In this document: positions 54,921 through 64,000 of the stretch, in pieces | Position numbering within the stretch: position 1 is the stretch's first letter | How the letters are laid out: each line of letters starts with the position of its first letter | NCBI RefSeq assembly: GCF_011440305.1 | Contig: NZ_JAAOIW010000001.1 | Span: 248,001 to 312,000, forward strand | DNA from: Paenibacillus agricola | GTDB taxonomy: Bacteria; Bacillota; Bacilli; Paenibacillales; NBRC-103111 | DNA length: 64,000 nucleotides | Direction of reading: 5' to 3' | The notes under the pieces: generated by a model | Database searches by the model: none | What the model saw: the letters and a program-made list of their open reading frames with translations, nothing else | Told to the model about the DNA's origin: nothing | Translations under genes and position numbers: made by a program

Positions 54921-54949
54921 ATGGTAAAGCCAAAGCATAGTTTTGTCAA
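54921..54949 (-). promoter_or_regulatory. promoter of the EIICBA-ptsI operon
   Basis: Perfect TTGACA with TACCAT after exactly 17 bases on the minus strand, about 30 bases before the start codon. The leader is too short for a LicT/SacY-type antiterminator hairpin. Confidence 0.65.
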
Positions 54950-54984
54950 ACAACTAAATGAACCTCACTTACCTGCTTGCAAAT

Positions 54985-55011
54985 AAAGAAAGCGGGCTTG
55001 TGAGCCCGCTT
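54985..55011 (-). terminator. terminator of the Q/N-rich repeat gene
   Basis: On the minus strand AAGCGGGCT and AGCCCGCTT pair around CACA, then TTCTTTATTT. Confidence 0.8.
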
Positions 55012-55030
55012 CAGATCTAACGTGTGCATA

Positions 55031-55825
55031 TTAAAATTGGTAACGGCTAAAAGAATTGTTGCTGGCTCCAAATTGGTTTTGGTTATTTTGCGCTGGTTGT
55101 GTAGAGTCTGATCTCAAGTAAGCATCATGGCCCTGTTGGTTGCCACGGTAGCTCGCTGTATGGTAGGACTGTGGGCTTTGTAATTGGTTAAAGGCTTGGT
55201 TTTGTTGATTTTGTTGGTAGGGCTGATTTTGTTGGCTTGACTGGCTTGAGCCGTATTGGCTGCTTATTCCCGTATTGTTATTGTAAGAGTTAAAGCCTGT
55301 GGAAGCGCCCATCCCAAATTGGCTTTGTGCTGGCTGGGTCGAGTCTGACCTCAAGTAAGCATCGTGGCCTGGCTGGTTGCCTTGATAGCTTGAAGTATGG
55401 AACGAACTCGGATTTTGCTGCGCAAATTGCTGGGATTGCTGTGGATACCCACCATAAGTGGCTCCTGTATTATTAAATGACGACATCTGGTTGCCAGCTC
55501 CCATTCCGTTTTGGCTTTGTGCGGTTTGGGTAGAATCTGACCTCAAGTAGGCATCATGCCCTGGCTGGTTGCCGCGGTAGCTCGCTGTGTGGAAGGTATC
55601 CGTATTTTGTCCTTGAAAGCTATTTTGTCCTTGAAAGCTGTTGTTCAGGTTCTGGTTTGTATTTTGGTAACCCATTTGCCCGTTCATTCCAAGCGATTGG
55701 TTATACTGCGACTGTACATTGCCTACAGGTTGGTACTTCGCATCCATACCTCGATATTGCGAACCCCCGTTATTAGATGCACCCATTTGGTTTTGAAACG
55801 CGTTTTGCTGGTAGTTTTGGTACAT
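55031..55825 (-). CDS. Gln/Asn/Ser-rich protein with three internal repeats
   Basis: 264 residues, not recognised. Composition is dominated by Gln, Asn, Ser, Gly and Tyr; no Cys, no signal peptide, no membrane segment. A 26-27-residue unit recurs at about 78-104, 142-168 and 221-246; its core GNQPGHDAYLRSDSTQ (QQ in the third) is nearly invariant, whereas the linkers vary. This resembles spore coat or structural proteins, but no known family is matched. ATG 55825 is set by AGGAGG upstream. Own terminator. Confidence 0.78.
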   Translation of the reverse strand: MYQNYQQNAFQNQMGASNNGGSQYRGMDAKYQPVGNVQSQYNQSLGMNGQMGYQNTNQNLNNSFQGQNSFQGQNTDTFHTASYRGNQPGHDAYLRSDSTQTAQSQNGMGAGNQMSSFNNTGATYGGYPQQSQQFAQQNPSSFHTSSYQGNQPGHDAYLRSDSTQPAQSQFGMGASTGFNSYNNNTGISSQYGSSQSSQQNQPYQQNQQNQAFNQLQSPQSYHTASYRGNQQGHDAYLRSDSTQPAQNNQNQFGASNNSFSRYQF

Positions 55826-55965
55826 ACGAAAAATCCTCCTAGACAATAAAAGTCTTCCAGAACAGGAATCTATCTCAGTTCTAACCTGTTCACGAAGCTT
55901 TTCTTATTGTCCCAAAGGATGATTTATTTTATTTGTGGAAGGTGCTGGATAATGCCGTAGCCCTT

Positions 55966-56628
55966 TTACTTTATAGATTGGGTCGAAAAAGTATCTTGTA
56001 CGATAGTTAGCAGCGCTCTGGAGGCATAACCAGGATCAGGGTGGCTGCATATAGCAGATACAACGGCAACGCCATCTGCTCCTGCAAGAATAACCTCTGA
56101 GGTGTTGCTTTGGTCAATGCCGCCTATACCAACAATCGGAATCGCCCAGCGTTCCCTGATTTCCCGAATAAGTCCAGTGCCGATTGCACTTCCCGCATCT
56201 TGCTTGGTGGCTGTTGAATAAATCGGCCCTACCCCTAAATAATCGGCGCCACTAGCCATTGCCCATTCTGCTTCACTTAAATTTCCGGCAGAAATGCCAA
56301 TGATTTTGTTAGGGCCTAAAAGCTGGCGGGCCTCTTTACCAGGAAGGTCATCCTGCCCCACATGGACACCATCCGCATCCAATAGCAAAGCTACATCTAC
56401 CCTATCGTTGACGATAAAGGGTACTTTATATTGCTGGCATAACACTTTCAATTGGGCACCTTGCTTTAAAATTTCTTTCAAAGGGGCATTCTTTTCACGA
56501 AGCTGGATCATGGTAACCCCTTCGGCTAATGCTTCCTCCGCAATTTCCAATGCTGTCCGCTCTCCGTGCCCGTCCAAGCCCATAACTAAATATACCTGCA
56601 AATAAGATGAAATCGGTCTGTTAGTCAT
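55966..56628 (-). CDS. thiE: thiamine-phosphate synthase
   Basis: Joins the pyrimidine and thiazole halves of thiamine. TIM-barrel with MIQLREKNAP, VNDRVDVALLLDADGVHVGQDDL, GVGPIYSTATK and VGIGGID phosphate-binding segments. 220 residues. GGGGAG precedes the ATG; the CoA-binding gene ends three bases upstream. No TPP riboswitch and no other thi gene lie nearby. Confidence 0.93.
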   Translation of the reverse strand: MTNRPISSYLQVYLVMGLDGHGERTALEIAEEALAEGVTMIQLREKNAPLKEILKQGAQLKVLCQQYKVPFIVNDRVDVALLLDADGVHVGQDDLPGKEARQLLGPNKIIGISAGNLSEAEWAMASGADYLGVGPIYSTATKQDAGSAIGTGLIREIRERWAIPIVGIGGIDQSNTSEVILAGADGVAVVSAICSHPDPGYASRALLTIVQDTFSTQSIK

Positions 56629-56631
56629 AGC

Positions 56632-57057
56632 TCATCTCCCCCTAGGAAGCAGAATCGCATCTTCAACCTTGATGCATCGGTCCATAATAACTTCAAGTCC
56701 GCCACTTTGGGCAATCTCGGCGGCTTCGTCATTGAATATGCCGGATTGCAGCCAAAAAACCTTGGCTTTAATTTTCACAGCTTCCTCTGCCACAGGTACC
56801 ACTTGCTCACTTCGCCTGAACACATTGACAATATCAACAGGCTCGGGGATATCGGATAAGGAGGGGTAACAAACCTCTCCCAATATAGATGTAGCATTAG
56901 GGTTAACCGGTATGATCCGATACCCTTTTTGCTGCATGGCTTGAGCCACCATGTAGGAAACACGATCCGGCTTGTCGGACAAGCCAACAACCGCAATATT
57001 CCCTGTAGCGGCAAGCAGCTCCTTAATATGTTCTCTAGCAGGATTTTCAAAGCCCAT
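56632..57057 (-). CDS. CoA-binding domain protein (YccU-like)
   Basis: Rossmann-type CoA-binding domain of the succinyl-CoA synthetase alpha-like fold: NIAVVGLSDKPDRVSYMVAQ, GYRIIPVNPN, VDIVNVFRRSE, WLQSGIFNDEA, and MDRCIKVED near the end. 141 residues, family size. Function not established. Cotranscribed with thiE. Confidence 0.88.
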   Translation of the reverse strand: MGFENPAREHIKELLAATGNIAVVGLSDKPDRVSYMVAQAMQQKGYRIIPVNPNATSILGEVCYPSLSDIPEPVDIVNVFRRSEQVVPVAEEAVKIKAKVFWLQSGIFNDEAAEIAQSGGLEVIMDRCIKVEDAILLPRGR

Positions 57058-57114
57058 AATGACCAGCTCCTTTTATATGGATCGTTTCATTCATTCGACC
57101 TAGCATACCCAGGC

Positions 57115-57936
57115 TTAGCTCTTGGTATAAGATAAGGCTTGCTTACCCATCACATTCCATGTATCAAGAAATCGTGCTTTATCAATTCGTACATTACTTT
57201 TTCCACTGACTGGGTCATTAACATATACATTGCTTTCATCAAATCCAACGAGTAGTACGGCATGCTCCATAAAGGTTGTTTTAAGCGGCCCGATTGGTGT
57301 ATCCCATACGACCCATTTATCAGGAACCTGATAATTGATCGTCGTCCAGACAACGGAAGGAATTCCCTCACGCAGCTGCTGCTCTAGCTTCTCAAAGGGC
57401 TGGTTCGTTAAATCAACAGCAGTTGGGATATATTTCTTTTGCAATTCAAATAAAGCTCCATGAAAAATGCCAAAACCTTTGGCAGATCCAGTAATTTCCC
57501 CTACAAAACCTGTATTCGGATTACCCCAATAAGCAATAGATCCATCCACATTCCATTTTAAAGGCGTTCTATCACGCTTTAATTCCGGCAATAGCTCCAT
57601 CTTGCCTTTGTCGATTCCGTAATATTGAAACATCATCGTCAAACTCGTAATTTCACAGCCTGAAGGAAGTTCGGGATATTGGCGTATTGCAGGTGCGTTG
57701 ATCATTGCAGAAGGTGCCAAAGGAGCTGCCACGGGTGGTGGCGTAGCTGTCATAATGATTTGCTGCTTGGCACCTGCTGTTTCTGCATAAGCAATGGTGG
57801 ACTCGCTGAACCATGCCTGACCGGTGAATTTGGCGTACAGCAGTACTGAAAAAACCCCGCTAGCAAACAGGAGTCCCACTATGAGAAGGAACCCGAACGT
57901 AACCTGCATGCCTTTCCAAAGTACAGTCATAGCCAT
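57115..57936 (-). CDS. membrane-anchored C39-like peptidase
   Basis: N-terminal membrane segment (about 9-34) then an extracellular domain of the C39-like family (PF13529). The papain-fold triad is visible: Cys in LPSGCEITSL, His in MEHAVLLVGFD and Asn/Asp in VYVNDPVSG. 273 residues if started at ATG 57936; ATG 57930 is an alternative and neither has a strong ribosome site. Substrate unknown; it is not linked to a bacteriocin exporter. Confidence 0.85.
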   Translation of the reverse strand: MAMTVLWKGMQVTFGFLLIVGLLFASGVFSVLLYAKFTGQAWFSESTIAYAETAGAKQQIIMTATPPPVAAPLAPSAMINAPAIRQYPELPSGCEITSLTMMFQYYGIDKGKMELLPELKRDRTPLKWNVDGSIAYWGNPNTGFVGEITGSAKGFGIFHGALFELQKKYIPTAVDLTNQPFEKLEQQLREGIPSVVWTTINYQVPDKWVVWDTPIGPLKTTFMEHAVLLVGFDESNVYVNDPVSGKSNVRIDKARFLDTWNVMGKQALSYTKS

Positions 57937-57970
57937 CAACCCACTTGTCTAAGATAATTACCCTAATTCA

Positions 57971-59263
57971 TTATTCAACAAGCTCAATTTGTGCGCCTAA
58001 GGACAATAAATGCTCAAAATAATGCGGATACGATTTGGCTACATGGTGGGCATCATTAATGATAAGCCCTTTCTCCGAACGTAGACCTACAATGGTTAAC
58101 GCCATAATGACTCGATGGTCATAATGGGCATTGATTTCCACCCCACCTGCTACACCTTGAGGAGAACCGTGAATAATAATTTCGCTTTGCCGCTCTTCTA
58201 CATGGGCTCCCGCTTTTCGAAGCTCCGTTAAAAAATCGGTGATACGGTCACATTCCTTGTAGCGGAGGTTCTCCACGTTATAAAAACGCGAGGTGCCCTC
58301 TGCGAATACAGCGGCAGCCACCATGGCCAGCACGCCATCGGTAAAATGGTCGCCATCAAATTCTCCAGCCTTCAGCTGCTGGTTGCCTAATACACGGACT
58401 ACGCCGTTCTCATGGGTCAGGTTAACCCCCATAGCACGTAATACATCCACAACCGCCTTTTCACCCTGCTTGCTGTTTTCCTCCAAGCGCAGCACGGTTA
58501 CATCGGAATGCGTGACTGCCGCTGCTGCGAGAATAGCTGCAGATCCCGGATAGTCGCCTTGCACCACATATTTTTGCGGCTCATACTTTTGTCCGCCTTT
58601 AATTGTATAATGCATCAAGTCCTCAGAGGCTTCAATATGGATACCCGCTTGGGCGATAACTTCCAGCGTTTGCCCTACAATAACTTTGGATTTCAAGTCA
58701 TGAAGAACCTCAATTTCGCTGTCTTCATCCAGTAGTGGTGCCATAAACAGCAAGGAGCTTAAAAATTGCGAGCTAACGTTGCCGGATACTTTAATTTTAC
58801 CACCATGCAATTTGCCATTGCGAATGGTAATCGGCAGTTTGCCTTCATTATGTTCAATTTCCACTCCCATCGCTTGAAGCGACTCAATTAAATCATCATG
58901 CGGCCTTTTGCCAAGAGAGTTCGGATAGGCATTAATAAAGGTGACCTCAGGGCAAAATGCAGCCACTGACATCAAAAAGCGAAGCACAGCACCCGCGTTG
59001 CCAACATCTAGTTGCGATACATCGCGAGGATGCTTGCCAAAGCCCTGGATCGTCATTTTTTCATCATCTTCTTCAACAATGGCACCTAAATCACGGATAC
59101 AACGACGCATCGCATCACTATCTTCACTATGAGCCGGATAATAAATCGTACTTGTCCCCTCAGCCAGCGCACCAATTAACAAATAACGGGTTGTGTAGTT
59201 TTTGGAGGATAACGCATTTATCGTACCTTCTAATCTATTTGTCGGTTTTACAATAGCTTTCAT
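57971..59263 (-). CDS. aroA: 3-phosphoshikimate 1-carboxyvinyltransferase (atypical EPSP synthase)
   Basis: Makes EPSP in the shikimate pathway. The two-domain inside-out barrel is recognisable from SSKNYTTRYLLIGALAEGTS at the N-terminus, GNVSSQFLSSLLF, GDYPGSAAILAAAA, and NLRYKECDR with DHRVIMAL near the end. The usual SKSxxNR/HR reads SKNYTTR and the GNAGTAMRP loop reads GNAGAVLRF, so residues equivalent to Thr97 and Pro101 differ. 430 residues from ATG 59263 with AGGAGAG upstream. aroK lies just upstream. Confidence 0.9.
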   Translation of the reverse strand: MKAIVKPTNRLEGTINALSSKNYTTRYLLIGALAEGTSTIYYPAHSEDSDAMRRCIRDLGAIVEEDDEKMTIQGFGKHPRDVSQLDVGNAGAVLRFLMSVAAFCPEVTFINAYPNSLGKRPHDDLIESLQAMGVEIEHNEGKLPITIRNGKLHGGKIKVSGNVSSQFLSSLLFMAPLLDEDSEIEVLHDLKSKVIVGQTLEVIAQAGIHIEASEDLMHYTIKGGQKYEPQKYVVQGDYPGSAAILAAAAVTHSDVTVLRLEENSKQGEKAVVDVLRAMGVNLTHENGVVRVLGNQQLKAGEFDGDHFTDGVLAMVAAAVFAEGTSRFYNVENLRYKECDRITDFLTELRKAGAHVEERQSEIIIHGSPQGVAGGVEINAHYDHRVIMALTIVGLRSEKGLIINDAHHVAKSYPHYFEHLLSLGAQIELVE

Positions 59264-59394
59264 GAATATGTATCTCTCCTGTTCCCCAAAAAAAGTTGCC
59301 CAATGTTTAGCTGTTATCAAAAAGTTAGTTCAAGTTTAACATATTGCTCAGAGCTTGAAAACTAATACTAGCGTTCTTGAATCTGATGCCCGCT

Positions 59395-59898
59395 TTATTG
59401 TATGGCATCTATGACTTGCTCGACAATTTCTTCGACCGAAGCGGTGCTGGAATCGATAATTAAATCCGCAAAATCATAAGCATGCTTACGTGCTTCCAAT
59501 AAAGAATATACCCGTTCCTTCACATCACCTTGTACCAAAGGACGTTTTTCATCCTGTTTGACTCTGTTAATAATAACCTCTGGGGCAGCTTTTAGAGCAA
59601 CCACGTAGCCCTCTTGTTGCATACAAACCCGATTATGCTCGGCGAGTACCGCTCCTCCGCCTGTGGCAACAACTTGCCTAGAGCCTTCGAGAACGGCTGC
59701 AATCGCCTCGCCCTCCATGTTACGAAAAGCCGGTTCGCCCAAGTCGCGAAACATGTCACTAATTGTTGTTCCCTGCTTGGACTCAATGTAGTGGTCGGTA
59801 TCGACAAACCGCCAGCCTAACCGTTCAGCCATAGCCTTGCCTACCGCTGTTTTTCCTGTCCCCATAAAGCCAACTATAATAATATTTTTGTGTTTCAT
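59395..59898 (-). CDS. aroK: shikimate kinase
   Basis: P-loop kinase phosphorylating shikimate. Walker A GFMGTGKTAVG, shikimate-binding DTDHYIE, FRNMEGEAIAAV and the GGGAVL loop, lid with KRPLVQG. 167 residues from ATG 59898, chosen for AAAGGTG upstream; the frame extends ten codons more without support. Product feeds AroA, encoded 131 bases downstream. Confidence 0.94.
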   Translation of the reverse strand: MKHKNIIIVGFMGTGKTAVGKAMAERLGWRFVDTDHYIESKQGTTISDMFRDLGEPAFRNMEGEAIAAVLEGSRQVVATGGGAVLAEHNRVCMQQEGYVVALKAAPEVIINRVKQDEKRPLVQGDVKERVYSLLEARKHAYDFADLIIDSSTASVEEIVEQVIDAIQ

Positions 59899-60030
59899 TG
59901 CTCTCACACCTTTTACAGCTAATTTCAAGCTTTTTTATCATAACATAGGACCTTCACCATGAATAGAAACCTTTACAAAGTCATAAGATGAACGGAACGG
60001 AGCCTATACCAAATAAGAAGGAGAACCCTT

Positions 60031-60370
60031 ATGAACCTAGATTTCTCTCCATTCCAGCTGCCTCCCCAGGAAATCGAAAGACGAAAAATCGAGCAGATGT
60101 TAGATAGCTCTCACCTCTTATGCAGAGATGACCTTGTCTGGGTATTGGAATATATCAAAAAAAAGGTGGCCGAGAAGAACCCCCAATTGCTTGAGCTCTC
60201 CCAGCCACGCTTGCTGCAAAACTTTCATCACTTTGCAGAGATATCTTTAATGCTGATTCAGCGGCGGGGCGGCTTCGACCAAGAAGCAGACCAATTGAAA
60301 ACCTGGATACATGAAGCCATCTTTGGCCTTCAACCGTCGCCTCCGGCAGAACCGCTAGCCCCTAAATCGT

Positions 60371-60390
<20 letters not shown>
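60031..60390 (+). CDS. conserved hypothetical protein
   Basis: 119 residues, not recognised. Predicted largely helical ([48 protein letters not shown]), ending in a Pro/Ser-rich tail. AGAAGGAG lies upstream of the ATG, supporting translation. Its last 20 bases overlap the 3' end of gndA on the other strand. Confidence 0.65.
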
Positions 60391-61783
<1,393 letters not shown>

Positions 61784-61867
61784 CTGGTTTCTTCATCTCC
61801 CGCATATAGTTTCAATTGCCACTCCATCTGTAATTATAAACATTTCTCCGAAAATTTCAAAAGTTTA

Positions 61868-62635
61868 TTAGATCGTCATCGCCGTGAAGCCGCCATCTAC
61901 TGTCAAAAGTGAGCCTGTAACGAAGCTTGAAGCCTTATCCGACGCTAGAAATACTGCCGCGCCCTGAAGCTCTTCGGCATCGCCGAAGCGACCCATTGGG
62001 GTGTGGCCCATGATGGATGCTGTACGTTCAGGAGTCAGGAGCTTACGATTTTGTTCAGCTGGGAAAAAGCCTGGAATGATCGCATTGACACGAACCTTGG
62101 ATGGAGCAAATTCACGAGCTAAAAACTTCGTTACGCTGTTTACTGCTGCTTTGGAAGCGGAATAAGTGAACACTCGTGACAAAGGTACTTGGGAGGATGC
62201 AGAGGAAATATTGATGATACTGCCACCTTCACCTTGGTCAACCATATGCTTTCCAAAAACCTGGCAAGCTAATACTACGCTTTTCAGGTTAACATCCATA
62301 ATCGAATCCCATTCTTCCATTTGCAGATCAAAGAAAGGTGTTGGGCTGTTTTTACCAGGGCAGTTCATCAATACATCAACACGGCCTGTCCATGCCAATA
62401 CATCGGCGAGCACTTTATGTAAATCTTCGGTTAGCGTTGCATCTGCTGTGAAGCATTTAGCTTGGCCGCCCGCTTCCTCAATGCTTTTCTTGATGGCTTC
62501 GGACTTCTCTTGGTTACGCCCGACAATAGCTACATGCGCGCCATGTCCACCCAAAGCAACTGCCATTGCACCGCCTAATGTACTATTACCACCAATTACT
62601 ACCGCTGTTTTCCCAGTCAAATCGAATAAATTCAC
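61868..62635 (-). CDS. short-chain dehydrogenase/reductase (sugar-acid oxidoreductase type)
   Basis: SDR with YSASKAAVN active site (Tyr/Lys) and SSASSQ catalytic Ser. The glycine motif reads GGNSTLGG rather than TGxxxGIG and NNAG reads NCPG. The C-terminal ERTASIMGHTPMGRFGDAEE resembles the D-mannonate/gluconate 5-dehydrogenase branch. 255 residues; the start is GTG at 62635 after AAGGGGG. Between the kinase and gndA genes, so a sugar-acid substrate is likely. Confidence 0.85.
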   Translation of the reverse strand: MNLFDLTGKTAVVIGGNSTLGGAMAVALGGHGAHVAIVGRNQEKSEAIKKSIEEAGGQAKCFTADATLTEDLHKVLADVLAWTGRVDVLMNCPGKNSPTPFFDLQMEEWDSIMDVNLKSVVLACQVFGKHMVDQGEGGSIINISSASSQVPLSRVFTYSASKAAVNSVTKFLAREFAPSKVRVNAIIPGFFPAEQNRKLLTPERTASIMGHTPMGRFGDAEELQGAAVFLASDKASSFVTGSLLTVDGGFTAMTI

Positions 62636-62699
62636 TGTTAATCCCCCTTAAAATTTTCGCAGAAAACTTACTTCGTAAGCATCTACAGAGCTTGATAAA

Positions 62700-64000
62700 T
62701 TATTTGGTATACTCTTTCTGATAAGCAGCAATTAAATCAAACTCATCCTTCAACCGATGGTACACACGACCATAAATATTTGTCAACTTTTGATACAATT
62801 TGTAGTTTTCCTCATTAAAATCATGCTTGTGCTCTACCTGCATCCAATCGTGGACAACCGAGAAGTCTTTGATTTCTCCCATAGCCAGTAAGCCAAGCTG
62901 TGCTGCACCTAGCCCTGAGCTTTCAATGGAGTTAGGAACAACAACGGAGCTGCCTGTTACATCGGACATCATCTGCAGCCAAAAACTGGACCTGGCAAAT
63001 CCGCCTGAAGCACGAATTTCCTTGGTAGGCCCCGAGAGCTCCTCCAATGCCGACAAAACGGATTGGATTCGATACATAACACCTTCAAGCACTGAACGAA
63101 TCATATGTTTTTTCTGATGGTACAAGGACAATCCGAAAAACACACCTCTTGCATTCGCATTCCAATACGGAGCGCGCTCTCCCGCAAGCAAAGGCAGGAA
63201 GATCAAGCCATCTGAACCTGCGGCCACCTCTTCAGCTAGCGAGGTTAAATAATCATAAGGATCCAAGCCACGGCGACGGCCTTCCTCAGCCTCTGCTGTA
63301 GCCAACTGGTCACGAACCCACCGGAACATAATGCCGCCATTATTAATCGCCCCGCCAACTACCCAGAAATCCTCTTTAAGGGCATAGCAAAACAGCCTTC
63401 CCTTCGGGTCGGTGATCGGCTCACGCACAACACCGCGCACTGCACCGCTAGTGCCGATAGTAACCGCGTAAACACCCTCTTCAAACGCGCCTACTCCCAG
63501 ATTTGCCAGAACCCCATCAGCAGCGCCGACCACAAATGGCGTATCTGATTGCAAGCCCATTGCGGTAGCATAGTTCGGATCCATGCCTGCCAGGTGATGT
63601 ACGGTTGAAACCGGATCGGATAGCTGTTCACGGCGTACGCCGCAAGCCTTCATCGCTTTATCATCCCAGTCAAGCTTGCGTAGGTTGAACAACCCGGTCG
63701 TACTGGCAATCGAATAATCGATCACATACTTGCCGTACAGCTTGGCAAACACATATTCTTTAATCCCGATAAACTTATGGGCATTCTGGAATACATCCGG
63801 GAGATGGTCGCGAAGCCACATCAGCTTTAATAATGGGGACATTGGATGGATAGGCGTTCCCGTGTTCATGTAAATTTGGTGGCCGTCATGCTCTTCGTTT
63901 AAAACCTTTACATATCCAACACTGCGATTATCAGCCCAAATAATATTGGGCGTTAACGGTTTTAAATCACGGTCAACAGCGATCAAGCTGTGCATAGCGG
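62700..64000 (-). CDS. gntK: FGGY family carbohydrate kinase, probable gluconokinase, 5' end missing
   Basis: ATP-dependent sugar kinase. The open frame runs off the right edge (433 codons seen including the stop), so about the first 70-80 residues, with the ATP-binding DIGTTS motif, lie outside. MHSLIAVDRDLKPLTP and IWADNRS, TGTPIHPMSPLLK, GIKEYVFAKLYG, VGAADGVLANLG, GTSGAVR and ASGGFARSSFWLQMMSDV agree with FGGY kinases of the gluconokinase type. The neighbours gndA and SDR support gluconate as substrate. Confidence 0.88.
   Translation of the reverse strand, partial: AMHSLIAVDRDLKPLTPNIIWADNRSVGYVKVLNEEHDGHQIYMNTGTPIHPMSPLLKLMWLRDHLPDVFQNAHKFIGIKEYVFAKLYGKYVIDYSIASTTGLFNLRKLDWDDKAMKACGVRREQLSDPVSTVHHLAGMDPNYATAMGLQSDTPFVVGAADGVLANLGVGAFEEGVYAVTIGTSGAVRGVVREPITDPKGRLFCYALKEDFWVVGGAINNGGIMFRWVRDQLATAEAEEGRRRGLDPYDYLTSLAEEVAAGSDGLIFLPLLAGERAPYWNANARGVFFGLSLYHQKKHMIRSVLEGVMYRIQSVLSALEELSGPTKEIRASGGFARSSFWLQMMSDVTGSSVVVPNSIESSGLGAAQLGLLAMGEIKDFSVVHDWMQVEHKHDFNEENYKLYQKLTNIYGRVYHRLKDEFDLIAAYQKEYTK

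Noticed and set aside
56600-57114. A TPP riboswitch for thiE.
   Set aside because: thiE follows the CoA-binding gene by three bases and no THI-box sequence occurs upstream of either.

Overview
The window is an ordinary stretch of chromosome from a Gram-positive, spore-forming type of Firmicute. It is most like Paenibacillus or a close relative (Paenibacillaceae). The reasons are extensive gene-order matches to Bacillus subtilis (the ylo cluster, ylaN/ftsW, acsA/acuA/acuC/ccpA, ylbF/ylbG), strong GGAGG-type ribosome binding sites, frequent TTG and GTG starts, a T-box leader on tyrS, a CcpA/acetoin-acetate regulon arrangement, and a two-gene XPB helicase module. Genes are dense and most lie on the minus strand. 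No tRNA, rRNA, prophage, transposase or CRISPR array is visible. Genus placement is inference.

Layout. 1-15.5 kb (minus): a translation, replication and envelope cluster matching the B. subtilis ylo region: rlmN (cut by the window edge), rsmB, fmt, def, priA, coaBC, rpoZ, gmk, remA, yicC, then yitJ-type homocysteine methyltransferase/MTHFR and dapF inserted before the Ca2+ ATPase yloB. 15.7-17.6 kb (plus): rqcH. 17.6-18.0 kb: a non-coding segment holding a 40-bp palindrome, a degenerate ~70-bp tandem repeat and a terminator. 18-30 kb: gtaB, a PHP phosphoesterase, a LysR regulator, ylbF/ylbG, the XPB helicase with its partner, a lipoprotein nuclease, a Gfo/Idh/MocA oxidoreductase, a CBS protein and an M20 amidohydrolase. 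30-39 kb: yugN, ftsW, an Asp23 protein, a Ca2+/H+ antiporter, ylaN, an HPr-like protein without the usual phospho-histidine segment, an M29 aminopeptidase, a VTT membrane protein, rpsD with its leader and tyrS with its T-box. 39-49.6 kb: a class A penicillin-binding protein with fibronectin III tail, acsA diverging from acuA-acuC over a cre-like site, mtnN-glyS, and ccpA. 49.7-64 kb (nearly all minus): a zinc-ribbon protein, VanZ-like, PfpI-like, a PTS EIICBA permease coupled to enzyme I, a Gln/Asn-rich repeat protein, thiE, a CoA-binding protein, a C39-like peptidase, an unusual EPSP synthase, shikimate kinase, 6-phosphogluconate dehydrogenase, an SDR and a gluconate-type FGGY kinase cut by the right edge.

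Themes. Carbon control links several loci: CcpA, enzyme I, the EIICBA permease, the HPr/Crh-like protein, the acetate switch AcsA/AcuA/AcuC and the gluconate/pentose-phosphate genes. The least explained items are the XPB pair sharing a common non-helicase module, the HPr-like protein that keeps the Ser-46 region but lacks the His-15 region, the Q/N-rich three-repeat protein, the EPSP synthase with altered active-site motifs, and the intergenic repeat array. I see no clear-cut unprecedented multi-gene system; the XPB pair is the best candidate.
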